A DNA stretch of 64,000 nt. Source: Omphalotus guepiniiformis (taxonomy: Eukaryota > Basidiomycota > Agaricomycetes > Agaricales > Omphalotaceae). Positions 24,319 to 35,380 of the stretch are shown here, in pieces. The stretch is from positions 2,108,001 through 2,172,000 of the forward strand of contig JAQOOI010000064.1 in NCBI GenBank assembly GCA_028554645.1. The letters run 5' to 3'. Position 1 is the first letter of the stretch. Each line of letters starts with the position of its first letter. The translations under genes were made by a program, and so were the position numbers. Under the pieces are notes generated by a model. The model searched no databases. It was not told the DNA's origin and saw only the letters and a program-made list of their open reading frames with translations.

Positions 24319-24775
24319 GGGGAGAGGGAAGTGGGATCCAGTTGAATGGCATGAGCAGCAGAGAGTTCTTATAACGTGAAAATGGTCCCAGAGTAATAAT
24401 ACGCCAGAGTGAAGATTCTTGACATTCTGATGTGTTAAAGACAACCTTTTTTTACGTGTCGGCTGAGAAAATAGTCAAAATAACTGACTGTACTTGGGCA
24501 GAGATGAAGAGATGAGGGTATGTTACATCCGGTCCGGTACTCCGGAAAATACTTTACGCTTCGGGAGTAACTGCCATATCAGGAAATCACGCCACAAGGT
24601 AGTCACGCCACAAGGCACACAACGGTAAACAAAAGGAACGTCAGAATTTCTGGAAAAGCTTGCTTTTCTTTTCCCTTCCACCATCAGTCCCATCTCTGTC
24701 GCAGTTTGCTGACACGCTCGCTTGTCTATTTTGCTCTCTTATTATACCTTTCTCATACTCTATATTGTTGTCGAA
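24319..24775. promoter_or_regulatory. Divergent promoter region, MFS copy 2 / hypothetical gene
   Basis: 457 bp between two divergent starts. It holds two direct copies of TCACGCCACAAGG (24587-24599 and 24603-24615, period 16 bp), which may be a regulatory repeat or a small duplication. The region is pyrimidine-rich just before the plus-strand start. Confidence 0.4.
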
Positions 24776-25577
24776 ATGAGTTTTGGCGGAAATGATAATC
24801 CTGTCTTAGTTGCTCCTCGTCCCGTGCGTCTAACCACGGCACCATACAATCTCCTCAGTCGTGCTCAATCGGTGCGATTAGTCTCGGCGCCTGCTGCTGA
24901 CTCTCTTGAGCGAGTTCATGCTCTTGAAGAGTTGAAGCTAGGTCTCTTTACCGAGTCTACGTCCGAAAAGGAACTCGGCTCCCCCAGGTCTTCCCCAAGG
25001 TGAGGTTATTGTTCCTATCAATGATATACAGATATTGAACAGCCCTCATCATCAGATCTGCTCTACCTAGCGAGGCATTGGAGGAGTTTCTTTCTATCCT
25101 TAGACCATCTTTCTTTCCTCCTCGTTCCCCAGTCCGCAACCGCCGATCCTTGCCAGCGATTCAACACGAGAGGTCTTTCTCTTACAAAGGTCGTGCAAGA
25201 ATTGAGGCTGGCGTGGAGGAAATAGAGATAGCAAGGTCTACTCAACCTAGCAGAAATAATCGCACTCCGGACTCTGCAACTTCTGAATGTGCGGATGGAT
25301 CTGAGTTTCAGTTTCTTGACTTGGACGACATGCCATTCCGATGGTTCGCGTCTAACGTCTTATGTGAGTGATTACTTCTGCACCATTTCTTGTACTGCCT
25401 AATTGATTTGGTACAGCGTCGCCTATTTCTCGCAATCATACCCGTAATCCTTTCCAGCGTCACGCCACTTATCCGCTCACCGCTTCTCCTCATGCTATCA
25501 CTCCCTTGCCTACACTTTCTCCTGCCGCCATCCCCCTTCCTCTTCCTACGCCCGACGAAATGCTTGAGATTCCTTGA
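24776..25577 (+). CDS. Hypothetical basidiomycete protein
   Basis: Three exons joined in frame: the first ends PRSSPR at about 25000, the second runs SALPSEALEEFLSIL to FRWFASNVL near 25363, and the third runs from about 25418 to the stop at 25575-25577. The protein is about 225 residues, hydrophilic, without signal peptide or membrane segment. It has an acidic aromatic patch (GSEFQFLDLDDMPFRWF) and a Pro-rich C terminus (TPLPTLSPAAIPLPLPTPDE). Splice sites are clean and codon usage looks coding, so I believe the gene is real. No domain recognised; a short-linear-motif or disordered regulator is possible. Confidence 0.6.
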
Positions 25578-26063
25578 TATCTAAGCAATTTACTTCACTG
25601 CATCGCAACTGTTTCAATAACATCATATCTGTATCATTCGTGCTCTTGTCGTATCTATATCATCTTGAGAACCCTTCTGTTCCTATTGTTGCATATATTT
25701 ATTCATCTTATCGTTTCCACCTTAGGCCTACATCTCTGTCTCTCTGTCGCTTTGCATCGTTGTCTTTCTTCTCGCATACTAGTTTGGAATGATGTTCGCA
25801 TCTGCGGTGGAATCTTTATTTTATCGGATTTGGTACCTTTTACAAGTACCGGTTCATAGTGTTACTATTCAGTAGGATGTACAGCACTCATGCAGACAAT
25901 AATATGATTTTTGTTGGGTTTTTGATAGTTCTGTCTGATCTTTTGAGATGTCTGAGCACTCCCATAATTTCTCGACAAAGACCATTTCACAATAACTTTT
26001 CTAACGTCCCGAAAGTGTTTGTCCATCGCAATCCTAAGTCCTTCTACAAACAACCATTCAAAT
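25578..26063. other. Convergent intergenic region
   Basis: About 490 bp between stops of two convergent genes, T-rich on the plus strand. No gene seen; likely both 3' UTRs. Confidence 0.4.
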
Positions 26064-27762
26064 TCAAGGATGCAATGGCGATGCCGCCTGGCCGCCAACT
26101 CCCGCAGTCAAGAAAACGGATATGCCTTCGTCATTAATGTAAAAACAGTCTTCCAGACGGACGCCCACCTGGGTTTAGTTTCTTGAATATCGGGGTCAAA
26201 CGAAGTACTGATACACATACCTGGCCCTCAATGTAGACACCGGGTTCGTTAGAAAAAGTGTGTCCTGTCTGGATTATATCCTCAGTTCCACCGCGGAGAT
26301 AGGGATCTTCATGTACTTCAAGCCCAATTCCTACAGTGGGTTCAGAATAAACCAAAGACTCCTCAGATTGGGCAACTCACCGTGTCCAAGCCTGTGGGTG
26401 AAGTAAGGCGCATATCCAACGATTTCAAGTGTGCGTCGCGCAGCCGCATCGACTTCTTGCGTTTCTGCGCCAGCGCTGGCAGCGTAGGATGCTGATGTTT
26501 GAGCAGAGTGAACAAAACGCCAAATTCGCAAATGATCACCGGGGATGTCAGAATCTGGAAGAGCGACGGTCTAACAGAGAACGAATAACTGTGAGCGAGA
26601 CTAAGTGCGAAAGAATCAAGGCTATTCACCCGAGTCACATCGCTGTTGTATCCGTGCAAATTTGCTGTACAGTCGAAGAGCGCAAAGTCTAATTTGGTTA
26701 GAACACGATCTGTGCCACTGCCATGGGGAAGGGCAGCATTTTCTGGCTTCATAATCAGCAAACTAGAAGGAATTGAGGCAACAAATCGCACCTCCAAACA
26801 GAGTGAGGCAACCACCATCACTCAGGCCAGCCTTCGCAAGAGCAGTAGACATCATTTGCCTAGCTTCTGATTCGTGCATACCGATATACATCCTCTTGTG
26901 TACCTCTCGGATGGAGAGAAGTGTAGCCTAGATATGCCAAAGTCAGTTCTAAAACTCTGACAATTATGAAACGGCGTTGGTGTAGCCTCATTAGCACACT
27001 TGAGCAACTCTATCTCAGCAGGCGACTTTCGCTCTCGCAACTGTTTCACGGCTCCAGGTGCATTTCCAACGTTAGCGTTCGGGAGCGCCTTCTGTAGTCC
27101 CTCGACGATGAAGTAACGAACAGCGCCATCAACAAAGATGTCTCCTTCCTTGCCGGAGAAGGCCAGAGCAGCAGTTTCATAAGGATTCGTATCTTCGGGC
27201 CACTCATAAAAATTCACGACATCGTGGGGTATAGGAAGCATCTTGGCGCGCGTTGCTTCAAACGAGGGAGCAAGCACAGAGATCTTGGGCACGATTTCAC
27301 CATCGACGGTATCCGGACTGATAATGAGAAGAAGTGGACGCTCGGAAAGACCCCAATGAGAAGAAGAAATATTGCCGTAGAAATGTGCACTTGCACCCGG
27401 CTCGGCGATATAAGCAGACGCGTTCAGGGAGTGTAGAACTTTTGCCAATGCCTTCTGTCGAGCGTGGAATTCGGTCGAGTTGATTGGTGGTAGGTGTGAG
27501 CAGTAATTATCCAATTGAGAAAGTTCCTTATCACCGTCATCGTACGTTGAGGGTGTCCTTGTAGATGTCGCCCACAGAGAGAAGTTCCAGGTGGATATGA
27601 GGTACGAGTAACCGATCCATAGTATGAATAAGAACAGAACGCCCTAACGATAACGCATTAGATTCGATACAGTTTCTCGATCGAAAGACAAATCTTTACT
27701 GTTCTGGAAACACGGAGATAGAGGTATTCTGGAGACCCTGATCTCTCTGTGTAGTTCTTCAT
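26064..27762 (-). CDS. Membrane-anchored Xaa-Pro peptidase (M24 family)
   Basis: Metallopeptidase cleaving Xaa-Pro bonds in peptides. Exon 1 begins MKNYTERSGSPEYLYL at 27762. After a short intron a hydrophobic stretch (GVLFLFILWIGYSYLI) makes a type II signal anchor, so the catalytic part should be lumenal or extracellular. The creatinase-like N domain follows (DNYCSHLPPINSTEFHARQK ... GNISSSHWGLSERPLLLI). The pita-bread domain keeps the five metal ligands: Asp in ALFDCTANLHGY, Asp in NSDVTR, His in HRLGHGIGLEVHE, Glu in FSNEPGVYIEG and Glu in VGVRLEDCF. The protein ends near QAASPLHP. About eight exons. An in-frame extension upstream to 27843 exists, but the ATG chosen sits 176 bp from the divergent AlkB-like gene. 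Confidence 0.88.
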
Positions 27763-27938
27763 TTTCAACACATCGAGGAGAAAGAAGGACGAGAGATCTA
27801 GGGATTGGCCGCTTTTGCTGAGAAGGTCGGTCACGGCAGGCACGGCGTATTGTTGCTCATCACTGACTCATCCTTTGTTGAATCACTCTCTTATATTCCT
27901 CATCTCATTTCCTGTACATCTATACGACTGTTTCAACG
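27763..27938. promoter_or_regulatory. Compact bidirectional promoter
   Basis: 176 bp separate the ATGs of the M24 peptidase (minus) and the CUE-AlkB-GRF gene (plus). Both genes must share or abut their regulatory elements here. Confidence 0.5.
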
Positions 27939-29585
27939 ATGGGCGAAGAACACGATACTGAAACTCTGGTGGCTTTGGTCTCTAGTCTGCTGGACCAGGA
28001 AACGGATTCGGAATCTATCCTTGAAGCCCTTATTAGGTCTAACGGAGACCCTTCGCGTGCAGCTCAGCTTATCAACGACCAATCTCAGGCTGAACCATCC
28101 AGTTCAGCTGTGGGCCAGGCTCAAGAGAAGAACAAGAAGCGGAAGCATGGGCTAGACAGTTGGCTCAAGGGTTCGAAGGCACAGAAGACGACAAATTCTG
28201 TAATGAAGGGAGAGCCTGGCGACATGTCTTCCAAACCCCCTTCGCGTGGCTCTAGCTCTTCTTCTCCGAAGAAACAGACTGTAAATCTCATGTCTGTCTT
28301 ACAACAGCCGAGCACAGGCAAGAAGGCCGCCCCGCGAAAGCCTCCATTATTACTCTCGACCCCTGAAATGGTCACACAACACACGCCTTGTACCCTTCAT
28401 CACTCAGTGCTCCCTCCTGAACTGGCATGTGAGCTGTTTTATACCTTGGAAGAATCTTCCAGAACCTGGAGGAGGAATAAGTGGTGGCTCTTTGACAGAA
28501 TGGTTGAAAGCCCTCATCGAACGTCCTTCTTTGTCAGAAGAACTGACGGCATTACTGAGGATGAGTCGTGGCACCAGGCAGCCCCATCTTGGTCAGTAGC
28601 CACTGCCCCGTTAGCTACACTTACTTCTTTTGACATGCTCTTTAGGTACAATGGTCAGAAAACTGAACCTCCGTTAATCTTTCCTCCAGCGATGGAAACA
28701 GCATGTTGTATCATTGAACGCGTAGTAAGCGACGAGATCCGTAAGAGGACACGTTTTCCGCTAGAATGGGCAGGACATATGGGTCCGAACTCGGATTTAC
28801 TTTGGCGGGCCAATGTCGCAGCCTCAAATCGATACGAAGGTAGAAAGGAAAGCGTCGGGTGGCATTCCGACCAGCTGACCTATCTAGGGCCGTATTGTAC
28901 TATTGGTGAGTCTTGTATAGGTTAAGGACATTTCTTCCGTGTGCTAATAGCCAATGCATTCAGCTTCCCTGAGTCTTGGTTGGTTCCACGTACAAGCACT
29001 GACAATAACAAGGGACTGAATATCGTCATTTCAGGGACTAGACGACCATTCAGTTTGAGAGAAGTCGTGCCTTCTCAAGAAGCTGACACGCGTCGCCCTC
29101 AGACGTTCAATATCCCGTTGGCTCACAACTCCGTATGTCAATACTAGTCAATAGTGGATATCACATTCTGCTAACTATGCGTTTACGGTCAGTTGGTCAT
29201 CATGCACGCGTCTTGTCAAGAGCGATTCAAACATTGTATCCCTCCGCAATCCGCAATGGATTTATACCGACCGTCATATCCACGATCTCCAAACGACCCT
29301 ATAGAACCCTCCAACTGCCGTATCAACATTACGTTCCGCTTCTATAGGCCCGATTTCCGACCCTCGAGCGTACCTCTGTGTAAATGCGGAGTTTCGACCG
29401 CTTTGAGACCTGACATGAAAAACCGAAGTGATGGAAAAGAGGATAAATACTGGTGGACGTGTTTCGCTGGCGCGCAGAATGATGGAAAGAGCTGCAATTT
29501 GTGGCAAGTTTTGGATATGGAAGCAGAGGGAAGAGGTCCTATTGTCGGGCAAACTGAAGCGGGTTTAGAATTGAAAAGAGACTAA
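27939..29585 (+). CDS. CUE - AlkB-like 2OG/Fe(II) dioxygenase - GRF zinc finger protein
   Basis: Probable nuclear nucleic-acid demethylase or repair factor. Order: an N-terminal CUE-like ubiquitin-binding helix bundle (about residues 7-50; LVALVSSLLDQETDSESILE and NGDPSRAAQLIND). Then a basic Ser-rich linker with KKRKHGLDSWLKG (possible NLS). The AlkB domain contains ACELFYTLEESSRTWRRNKW and the iron ligands H-x-D in GWHSDQLTYLGP. The distal His lies in LVIMHASCQERFKH and the 2OG-binding Arg in RINITFRFYRPD. The C-terminal GRF-type zinc finger has PLCKCGVSTALRP, YWWTCFAG and CNLW. Five exons with GT..AG introns (for example after SW at about 28590 and LG/TRRPFS near 28977). The three-domain order is known in fungi, but the substrate is untested as far as I know. 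Confidence 0.87.
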
Positions 29586-30570
29586 TCATCTACAAACCCA
29601 GAGTTTGTTTTATAGGTGCATTGCACGTAATTCAAGAATGCGGTTACGAGAATCGATGTCTTCAAAGAGGACTCATCCCTGTCCTCCGAACTACTTTCTG
29701 TATTTCTCATACCTCACTTCCCTCCTCAGATCGTTGAAAGTAATACCTTTCACGAGATCATGAAGACCCACCGAGCCAACACCGCTGCCCGCTCTGCTCG
29801 AGTCCTATGCCTTGTGCCTGTACCTGGGAAGTTCCCATATGTTGTAGCGACTAGGTCATACTGGGATCTGTCACCATTGCATGATGCCAATTGGTTACCT
29901 GTCTTCCCGGGTTTGCGCTTATGACTTTACATTGTGTTTCTTGTGCAGTATCAACATTCTTGATCGAAACATATGCATCGAAAGGAAATGGCTTTTCAGC
30001 ATCACAAGATTCAAGCAAGACTGAGCTCTCCTTTTCTGTCATACGGAAGTTTGGGGTTACAGGATGATAATGATTGGTTTGCTTTCGTGTAAGTGGGTTC
30101 TACTGATGCATTTGCAGCATTCGCTTTCTTTGATAGTTCTTTACCTGCTTCTCTCGCTCTTCCATCCAATTTTGGGAGTCTGAGTGGTCATCATAATATT
30201 TGAGCTCAATGGACGAACGTTGCTCGGTATTCGTGTCATTATTCACTGAGGCTTAAGATATGGATGCCTGGCTATACTGTTTGTTGGAGCATAGTATAAT
30301 TTAGGGAGAGATTGTCCTGCCCATTCTAAGGGCCCCTCCCATAAAAAATGCGGCATACTACTTATGCTCGGCCCGTCGAAGTTCTTTGTGTCTATTTGTC
30401 TGCGACTTGCTCCACCTGCCAAATGTGGAGCATACATCGCGCGAGTGTCGACGGCGTCAAAGGTCGCAGCAAGACGGATCAGTCGAATTCATTGCACGCG
30501 TCAACCTCAAGGTATCGGACGAGCACTGACACTCATCGCTGGGTATACATCCTGAACACGTACCGTCATA
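29586..30570. other. Intergenic, nothing recognised
   Basis: About 985 bp between two plus-strand genes. A 63-codon minus-strand frame at 29851-30042 and plus-strand frames near 30348-30600 match nothing I know. It likely holds the promoter of the M13 peptidase. Confidence 0.4.
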
Positions 30571-33500
30571 ATGGCGGATTGGTCTCCAAGACCTTCTACT
30601 GACCAAGGTCAATTTCTTCGTTTGCAAGTCATTTCTCTTTCATCTGACATTCGTCCGTAGAAACGGCTCCTCTTCTGCGAGACCCCGATGCTGAAGAAGA
30701 TGTTACTGGACAGTCGGACACAACCTTCATGGACCGTCTGAATTCGATTGCACAGGAACCCCTCACTCCTCTCACCAAGGTCTTACTTGTTGTTGCTCTG
30801 CTATTGCTTGTACTGAGCTCGGTGAGTAATGTGTTCATATATATGCCGACTTGCTCTGACTTTTTGATAGGTGTTCATCGGACTGTTTGCGGGTACTCAA
30901 CACAAACTGAACTTGGAACGTGGACACCACGATGGAGGCCAGGACAAACCTCCAACGACCATAATCATAACCGATACTCTTTCCGCTACACTCACCACCA
31001 CTGCTACCACCATTGCTACCACCACCGCTACTACTACCTCCGTTCCTTCTCCTACCACTGTGCCAGAAGAGGTGCGTATGAGGTCTTACCCTGGATCGTT
31101 CAAAATTAACCATTCCTTCAGCCTGTTTGCCTTACAGCAGAATGTATCATGTTATCCGCTTCGATCCTCTCCTCGCTGGATACTACACAAGACCCTTGCG
31201 AGAATTTCTATGAATACGCGAGTTCGTTACTTTCTGCTTGTAGTGTTTCATTTGTATTCATTCCTGGTTTCTGTAGACGGTGGATGGCTTCGCGCACATC
31301 CCTTACCCGCAGACAAAGGCAGCTTTGGCAACTTTGAGGCTTTGGCTCAAGACAACGAGCATGTCATTCAACGGATTCTTGAGACACCCTCCTCTACCTC
31401 ATCTTTCAAACCGTCCCACGATGAGGTGCTGCTCGGGAAACTTCGCGGTCTTTATTCATCTTGTTTGAACGAGGACAGGCTGAATGAGCGAGGACATGAA
31501 CCACTTATGCGATTCATCGACAATGTAAGGCTCATGTATAGGGGCAAGCGTACGGTAATATCAAGCCAGATCGCCGAAGCGAACAAATTCAAGGGTCTGA
31601 CTGCAGCATTGGCGTTCTTGCATTCTCGAGGTAATATGTCCCCTCCTCCTTTGCCACTTACATCCTCTTACGATGCACGATTGTCCAGGGGTCGATTCTT
31701 TATTCTCTTTTGAGATCGAGGGAGACGTTGGTGTCGACCCGAACCACATGGTTCTCTGGTTTTCCCAACCTAGTCTTGGCCTTCCATCCAAAGAATAATC
31801 TCTGTTTCCTTCCCATTTCGGATGCTTACATTTCGCGTCAGGAATATTACAAAGAGAAAGAAATCCGCCAAGTATATCAGGATGTGTTAGAAAAACTCAT
31901 TCTGATCGTACTGGAGGAAAGTGAGGATGTTTTACGTTCAACACAGGATGCATCCCCCACATTCGTGGATCAGGGTGATAATATGTGGCCTCCTTGGCCC
32001 TGGCCTCCATGGGGCGGCGACGACGACGAGGGTGATGGCGGAGGTGGCAAAAAGCCAACCAATAAGACGAAGAAAGCGCGCGCGCTGGCTGAGGATGTTC
32101 TCCAATTTGAAAGCGAGATAGCTGCAGCGAGCTTGGATCTGTATGTCCTCGCTGTCTCAAGTTCCACATTGAACTTACACTAGCTTCTAGTGACATCCTG
32201 TTTCAAGACCCCATTGCGACCTACAACCCTGCTCCAATCTCTAACCTTACATCCGCCCTCCCTCAGATTGAGTTCTCGAATTATTTCGCTGCATTCACTC
32301 CGCGCGCGCTTCCCGATCGCGTAATTATGACTTACCCACCCTACGCCACCTCACTGTCACGGATACTCGACGAGACTCCTGCAGATGTAATCGAGGCATA
32401 TCTTGTTTCGCGTTCCGCTCTGGCGCTCTCTCCTTTCCTTGGAATGGAGACCCCGGCCTGGCAAGCGCAACGTACATTGATGGAAACACTCACAGGGATC
32501 AAGAAAGGTGCTGTTGGGGACCGGGCAGAATATTGCGTTGGCAAAGTAGAACAGACCCTTGGTTTTGCTGCTGGGAGGTATTTCGTAAATGAAACCTTTG
32601 GTGGAGAGTCAAAGGATAAGGGTACAAAGGTTATCACCGGTGAGTGGTTCTAATTGGGAGACAGTCACGGCCCATTAATTTGTTTGTATATGCCAGACAT
32701 TGTGAAGTCCTTCCAAAGATCCCTTCAAAGTATTGACTGGATGGACGGGAAATCTGCGAAAGCAGCATCTGAAAAGGTCATTGTTTTCGCTCGTGTATTC
32801 AAGAATACACTGCTTATCGTGATGTCCACGAACACATAGGCTGAGGCCATCCGTGTCAAGGTCGGATATCCCCTATCGCCGAACACAACAGATCCTGCGT
32901 CGATTGCCATCTATTATCGTCTTGTGGAAATTGATTCAGCCAAGTTCTTCGAGAATGTCCTTAGTGCTAGGTATGACTTCTTTTTATGTATGTTGCATCG
33001 CATACTGACTGTTCGTACGTTGTATAGCATCAGCGATGAGTCTAGAGCGTGGATGCAACTAGGTAAAACGAGAAATCCAGAGTCTTGGGAAATGTATCCT
33101 TCAATGGTGAACGCATACTTCAACCCTCCTGCGAATGAGGTATGTCTTGGTGTTGACACATCTGTATGCGCTGACTCTGCTTCTGCTTCTCAGATCGTGT
33201 TCCCTGCCGGCATTCTCCAGCCACCCTTCTTCTCCAAAGACTGGTTCGCACTTTCATCGTATCTCATGCCGTCAGTCTTTGACAATCCATGTCAAGGCCT
33301 ACTTATCTCTCCTACGGAGCCTTCGGACACGTTGCCTCGCATGAATTGACTGTGAGTCAATGGTGACAATAACTACAACGTCACGCATCTCACTGTCGCA
33401 CAGCACGCATTCGACTCTGCCGGAAGACTTTACAACCAGCAAGGGAAACTTGAGCAGTGGTGGACTAATTCTACCTCCGATGGTTTCCAAGTCAAACAGG

Positions 33501-34262
33501 ACTGCATCGTGAAGCAATTTTCTGAGTATGTTTCATTCGATTGACTTTGAGAGTGATTGCGTTAATGTCCACATAGAGTATTATATTGATGACGGAAAGG
33601 GTGGCAAGGTTCATGTTAATGTAAGTGGCGTATTTTTGGGGCGGTTTTAATTATTGACTGACACTCGCAATGGTTCTTGGTAGGGTAACCTGTGAGTGAT
33701 CATCAACACGACCGTTCTAGCACTGTTATTGATATATACATAGGACATCTGGTGAGAACATTGGAGACACGGGTCTCATTCAGGCATATCGTGCTTGGAA
33801 AGCACAGTATGATGAGTCCTATAAGGCAGGAAACGAATATCTGCTTCCGGGGCTGAACTATACGAGGTAAATTCAGAACAACCGTGTGCCTTGAGTTCCC
33901 CTCACGGTTAATTGTTCTCAGAGATCAGCTGTTCTTCATCTCTTTCGCTCGGGTTTGGGCGAGAAGTATGAAACCTGCGGCCGCCGTACGTTCTGACCCA
34001 ACCTGCTTATCGCGGAAAGCTGATGTCGATTTTGAACTTGCATCTGATAGGTTCAGCGCATTCGCACTGACCCTCACTCCCCGAACAACTTCCGTGTTGA
34101 CGGGACTGTGTTCAACATTCCCGAATTTGCTCAGGCTTTCAAATGTTCTCCTAAAGCTAAGGTACGATATCAAATGTTTCTGCTACAAATACAGTGAATT
34201 GATGTTGGAAATAGCTAAATCCTCCACCGGAAAAGCAGTGCATATTTTGGGGCAGGACGTAA
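30571..34262 (+). CDS. M13-family zinc endopeptidase (neprilysin/ECE-like), type II membrane protein
   Basis: Zinc oligopeptidase acting on short peptides outside the cytosol. The start ATG at 30571 gives MADWSPRPSTDQ/ETAPLLRD. A signal anchor follows at about residues 53-74 (VLLVVALLLLVLSS/VFIGLFAG), then a Thr-rich stalk and DPCENFYEYANGGWLRAHPLP, typical of M13. A middle insertion is rich in Trp/Pro/Gly/Asp (MWPPWPWPPWGGDDDE). The catalytic region is assembled across introns: FGHVASHELT/HAFDSAGRLYNQQG gives HELTH (HExxH), and GENIGDTGLIQAYRAW supplies the third ligand Glu and the Asp. The C terminus QCIFWGRT has the conserved CxxW. About 15 exons. One intron (31793-31841) has no GT or GC donor: reading through it gives an immediate stop after SLGLPSKE. 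Either it is a rare GA-AG intron or the allele is damaged. Confidence 0.85.
31793..31841 (+). other. Non-canonical intron (GA..AG) in the M13 gene
   Basis: Conserved sequence runs to GLPSK at 31792 and resumes at GAATATTAC (31842, EYYKEKEI). The 49 nt between start GAATAATC and end GCGTCAG. No GT or GC donor in the right phase lies nearby without losing the conserved block LWFSQPSLGLPSK. Retention would place TAA two codons into the intron. Confidence 0.6.
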
Positions 34263-34474
34263 TCTGTATGGGGGGAAAGCTAAGCTATAGAACTGAGGGA
34301 TATGTACGACCGCGTATTTATATGGTGACAGAAGAATTGTTTTCAACGGTGTCCCACTGCCCATAAGCAGGCTCTCCAGGCATTGAGCACAAGCCCATGC
34401 CAGCATAACCGGCACTATCACCTATGATGCATGATTCCTATCCTCAGAGAAGGATTACTATGAATAATATAATT

Positions 34475-35295
34475 CTATAGTACACCCTTTGTGCTAGGAA
34501 CATCGTTACTTCCCGTCCTCTCAATTGCTTGTCGGATAGCCAGTGCAAGCGCCTTGAAAGCAGACTCGGCACTAGAGACAGTGTCAAAGCAAGTCAACGT
34601 GTAAACGTGCAGATACTTGCCGATGATGATCATTTTCTCCGCGGAGAACGTCGACATGTAGTGTGCATCCTGAGGCGATTGCAAACGAGTAAAAGATATG
34701 AGGCAGCATTTCCGTAGAGAGGTCGCCAATCTTTTCTCTTTTGAGCCCAAGGTCAGTGACACAATATGGCCGAGAGCAGATGTCGATAACAGCTCTTGAG
34801 AGGGCCTGAAGAAATCGAGATATTGAAAATTCTGAGCTTAGCAGCGGGACACCCACCTCATCCAAGGGAGCAAAGCCTGTTCCGTAACGTCTTATTCCAC
34901 GGACTTCACCCAACGCCTGCTTGAAAGCTGTCCCAAGTGCGATAGCACTATCCTGTGTTCACGGGAAATGGTCTATTGGTCCCAATCCAGGATCCTTGAA
35001 GCCATACAACTCATCTGCTGTGTGATGATCATCAATCCATAGATCCCCTTTACACTTCATCGTTAAAGACATTCCCCCGTGCTTGGCTAAAGCAGTATAC
35101 ATCTAAAGCAAAAGATAGAAGAGGAATTGTATGAGATCTGTTTCGATCACGTACATGGTCGAGAAAGCCAATACCAGTGGAGACATCGATATTTTGAGTG
35201 ACTCCGGCGCCTGGAGCGCAATCGAGATCTATCGAGATATCAATCTGAGTTTCGTTTGTTTTGCGAGAAATTGAAGCTTGTCGTGGCGCAGCCAT
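34475..35295 (-). CDS. HIS3: Imidazoleglycerol-phosphate dehydratase
   Basis: Sixth step of histidine synthesis: dehydrates imidazole-glycerol phosphate to imidazole-acetol phosphate; Mn-dependent cytosolic enzyme. The start at 35293-35295 gives [20 protein letters not shown]. Next come [16 protein letters not shown] and the metal-binding IDDHHTADE motif, then [18 protein letters not shown], then [21 protein letters not shown], then [19 protein letters not shown] and the second metal motif [16 protein letters not shown]. The C terminus is [13 protein letters not shown]. The intron after DHH starts with GCAAGT at 34620, so it is GC-AG; splicing restores CGT GCC. A longer in-frame start exists at 35382 (29 more residues) that would overlap the ATG of the divergent phosphatase; the inner ATG fits the family better. 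Yeast name used by homology. Confidence 0.92.
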
Positions 35296-35380
35296 CGCTG
35301 AAGAAAGAAGACAAAGCGATATCTGCTCCCACGGCACATGACTGCTTTCAACTTTATCCAGCTTTGACCAACTTGTACTC
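35296..35380. promoter_or_regulatory. 85-bp bidirectional promoter between HIS3 and a histidine phosphatase
   Basis: Only 85 bp separate the preferred ATGs of the two divergent genes. The palindrome CATG at 35380-35383 supplies ATG on both strands: the phosphatase start (35381) and an alternative upstream HIS3 start (35382). Confidence 0.55.

Noticed and set aside
30835..31113. Gly/Ser-rich minus-strand ORF
   Set aside because: Antisense shadow of the Thr-rich stalk of the M13 peptidase.
33241..33350. Apparent loss of the HExxH motif in the M13 peptidase
   Set aside because: Straight translation misses it, but splicing from 33242 (GTTCGC) to 33294-33296 and again after HELT restores HELTH.
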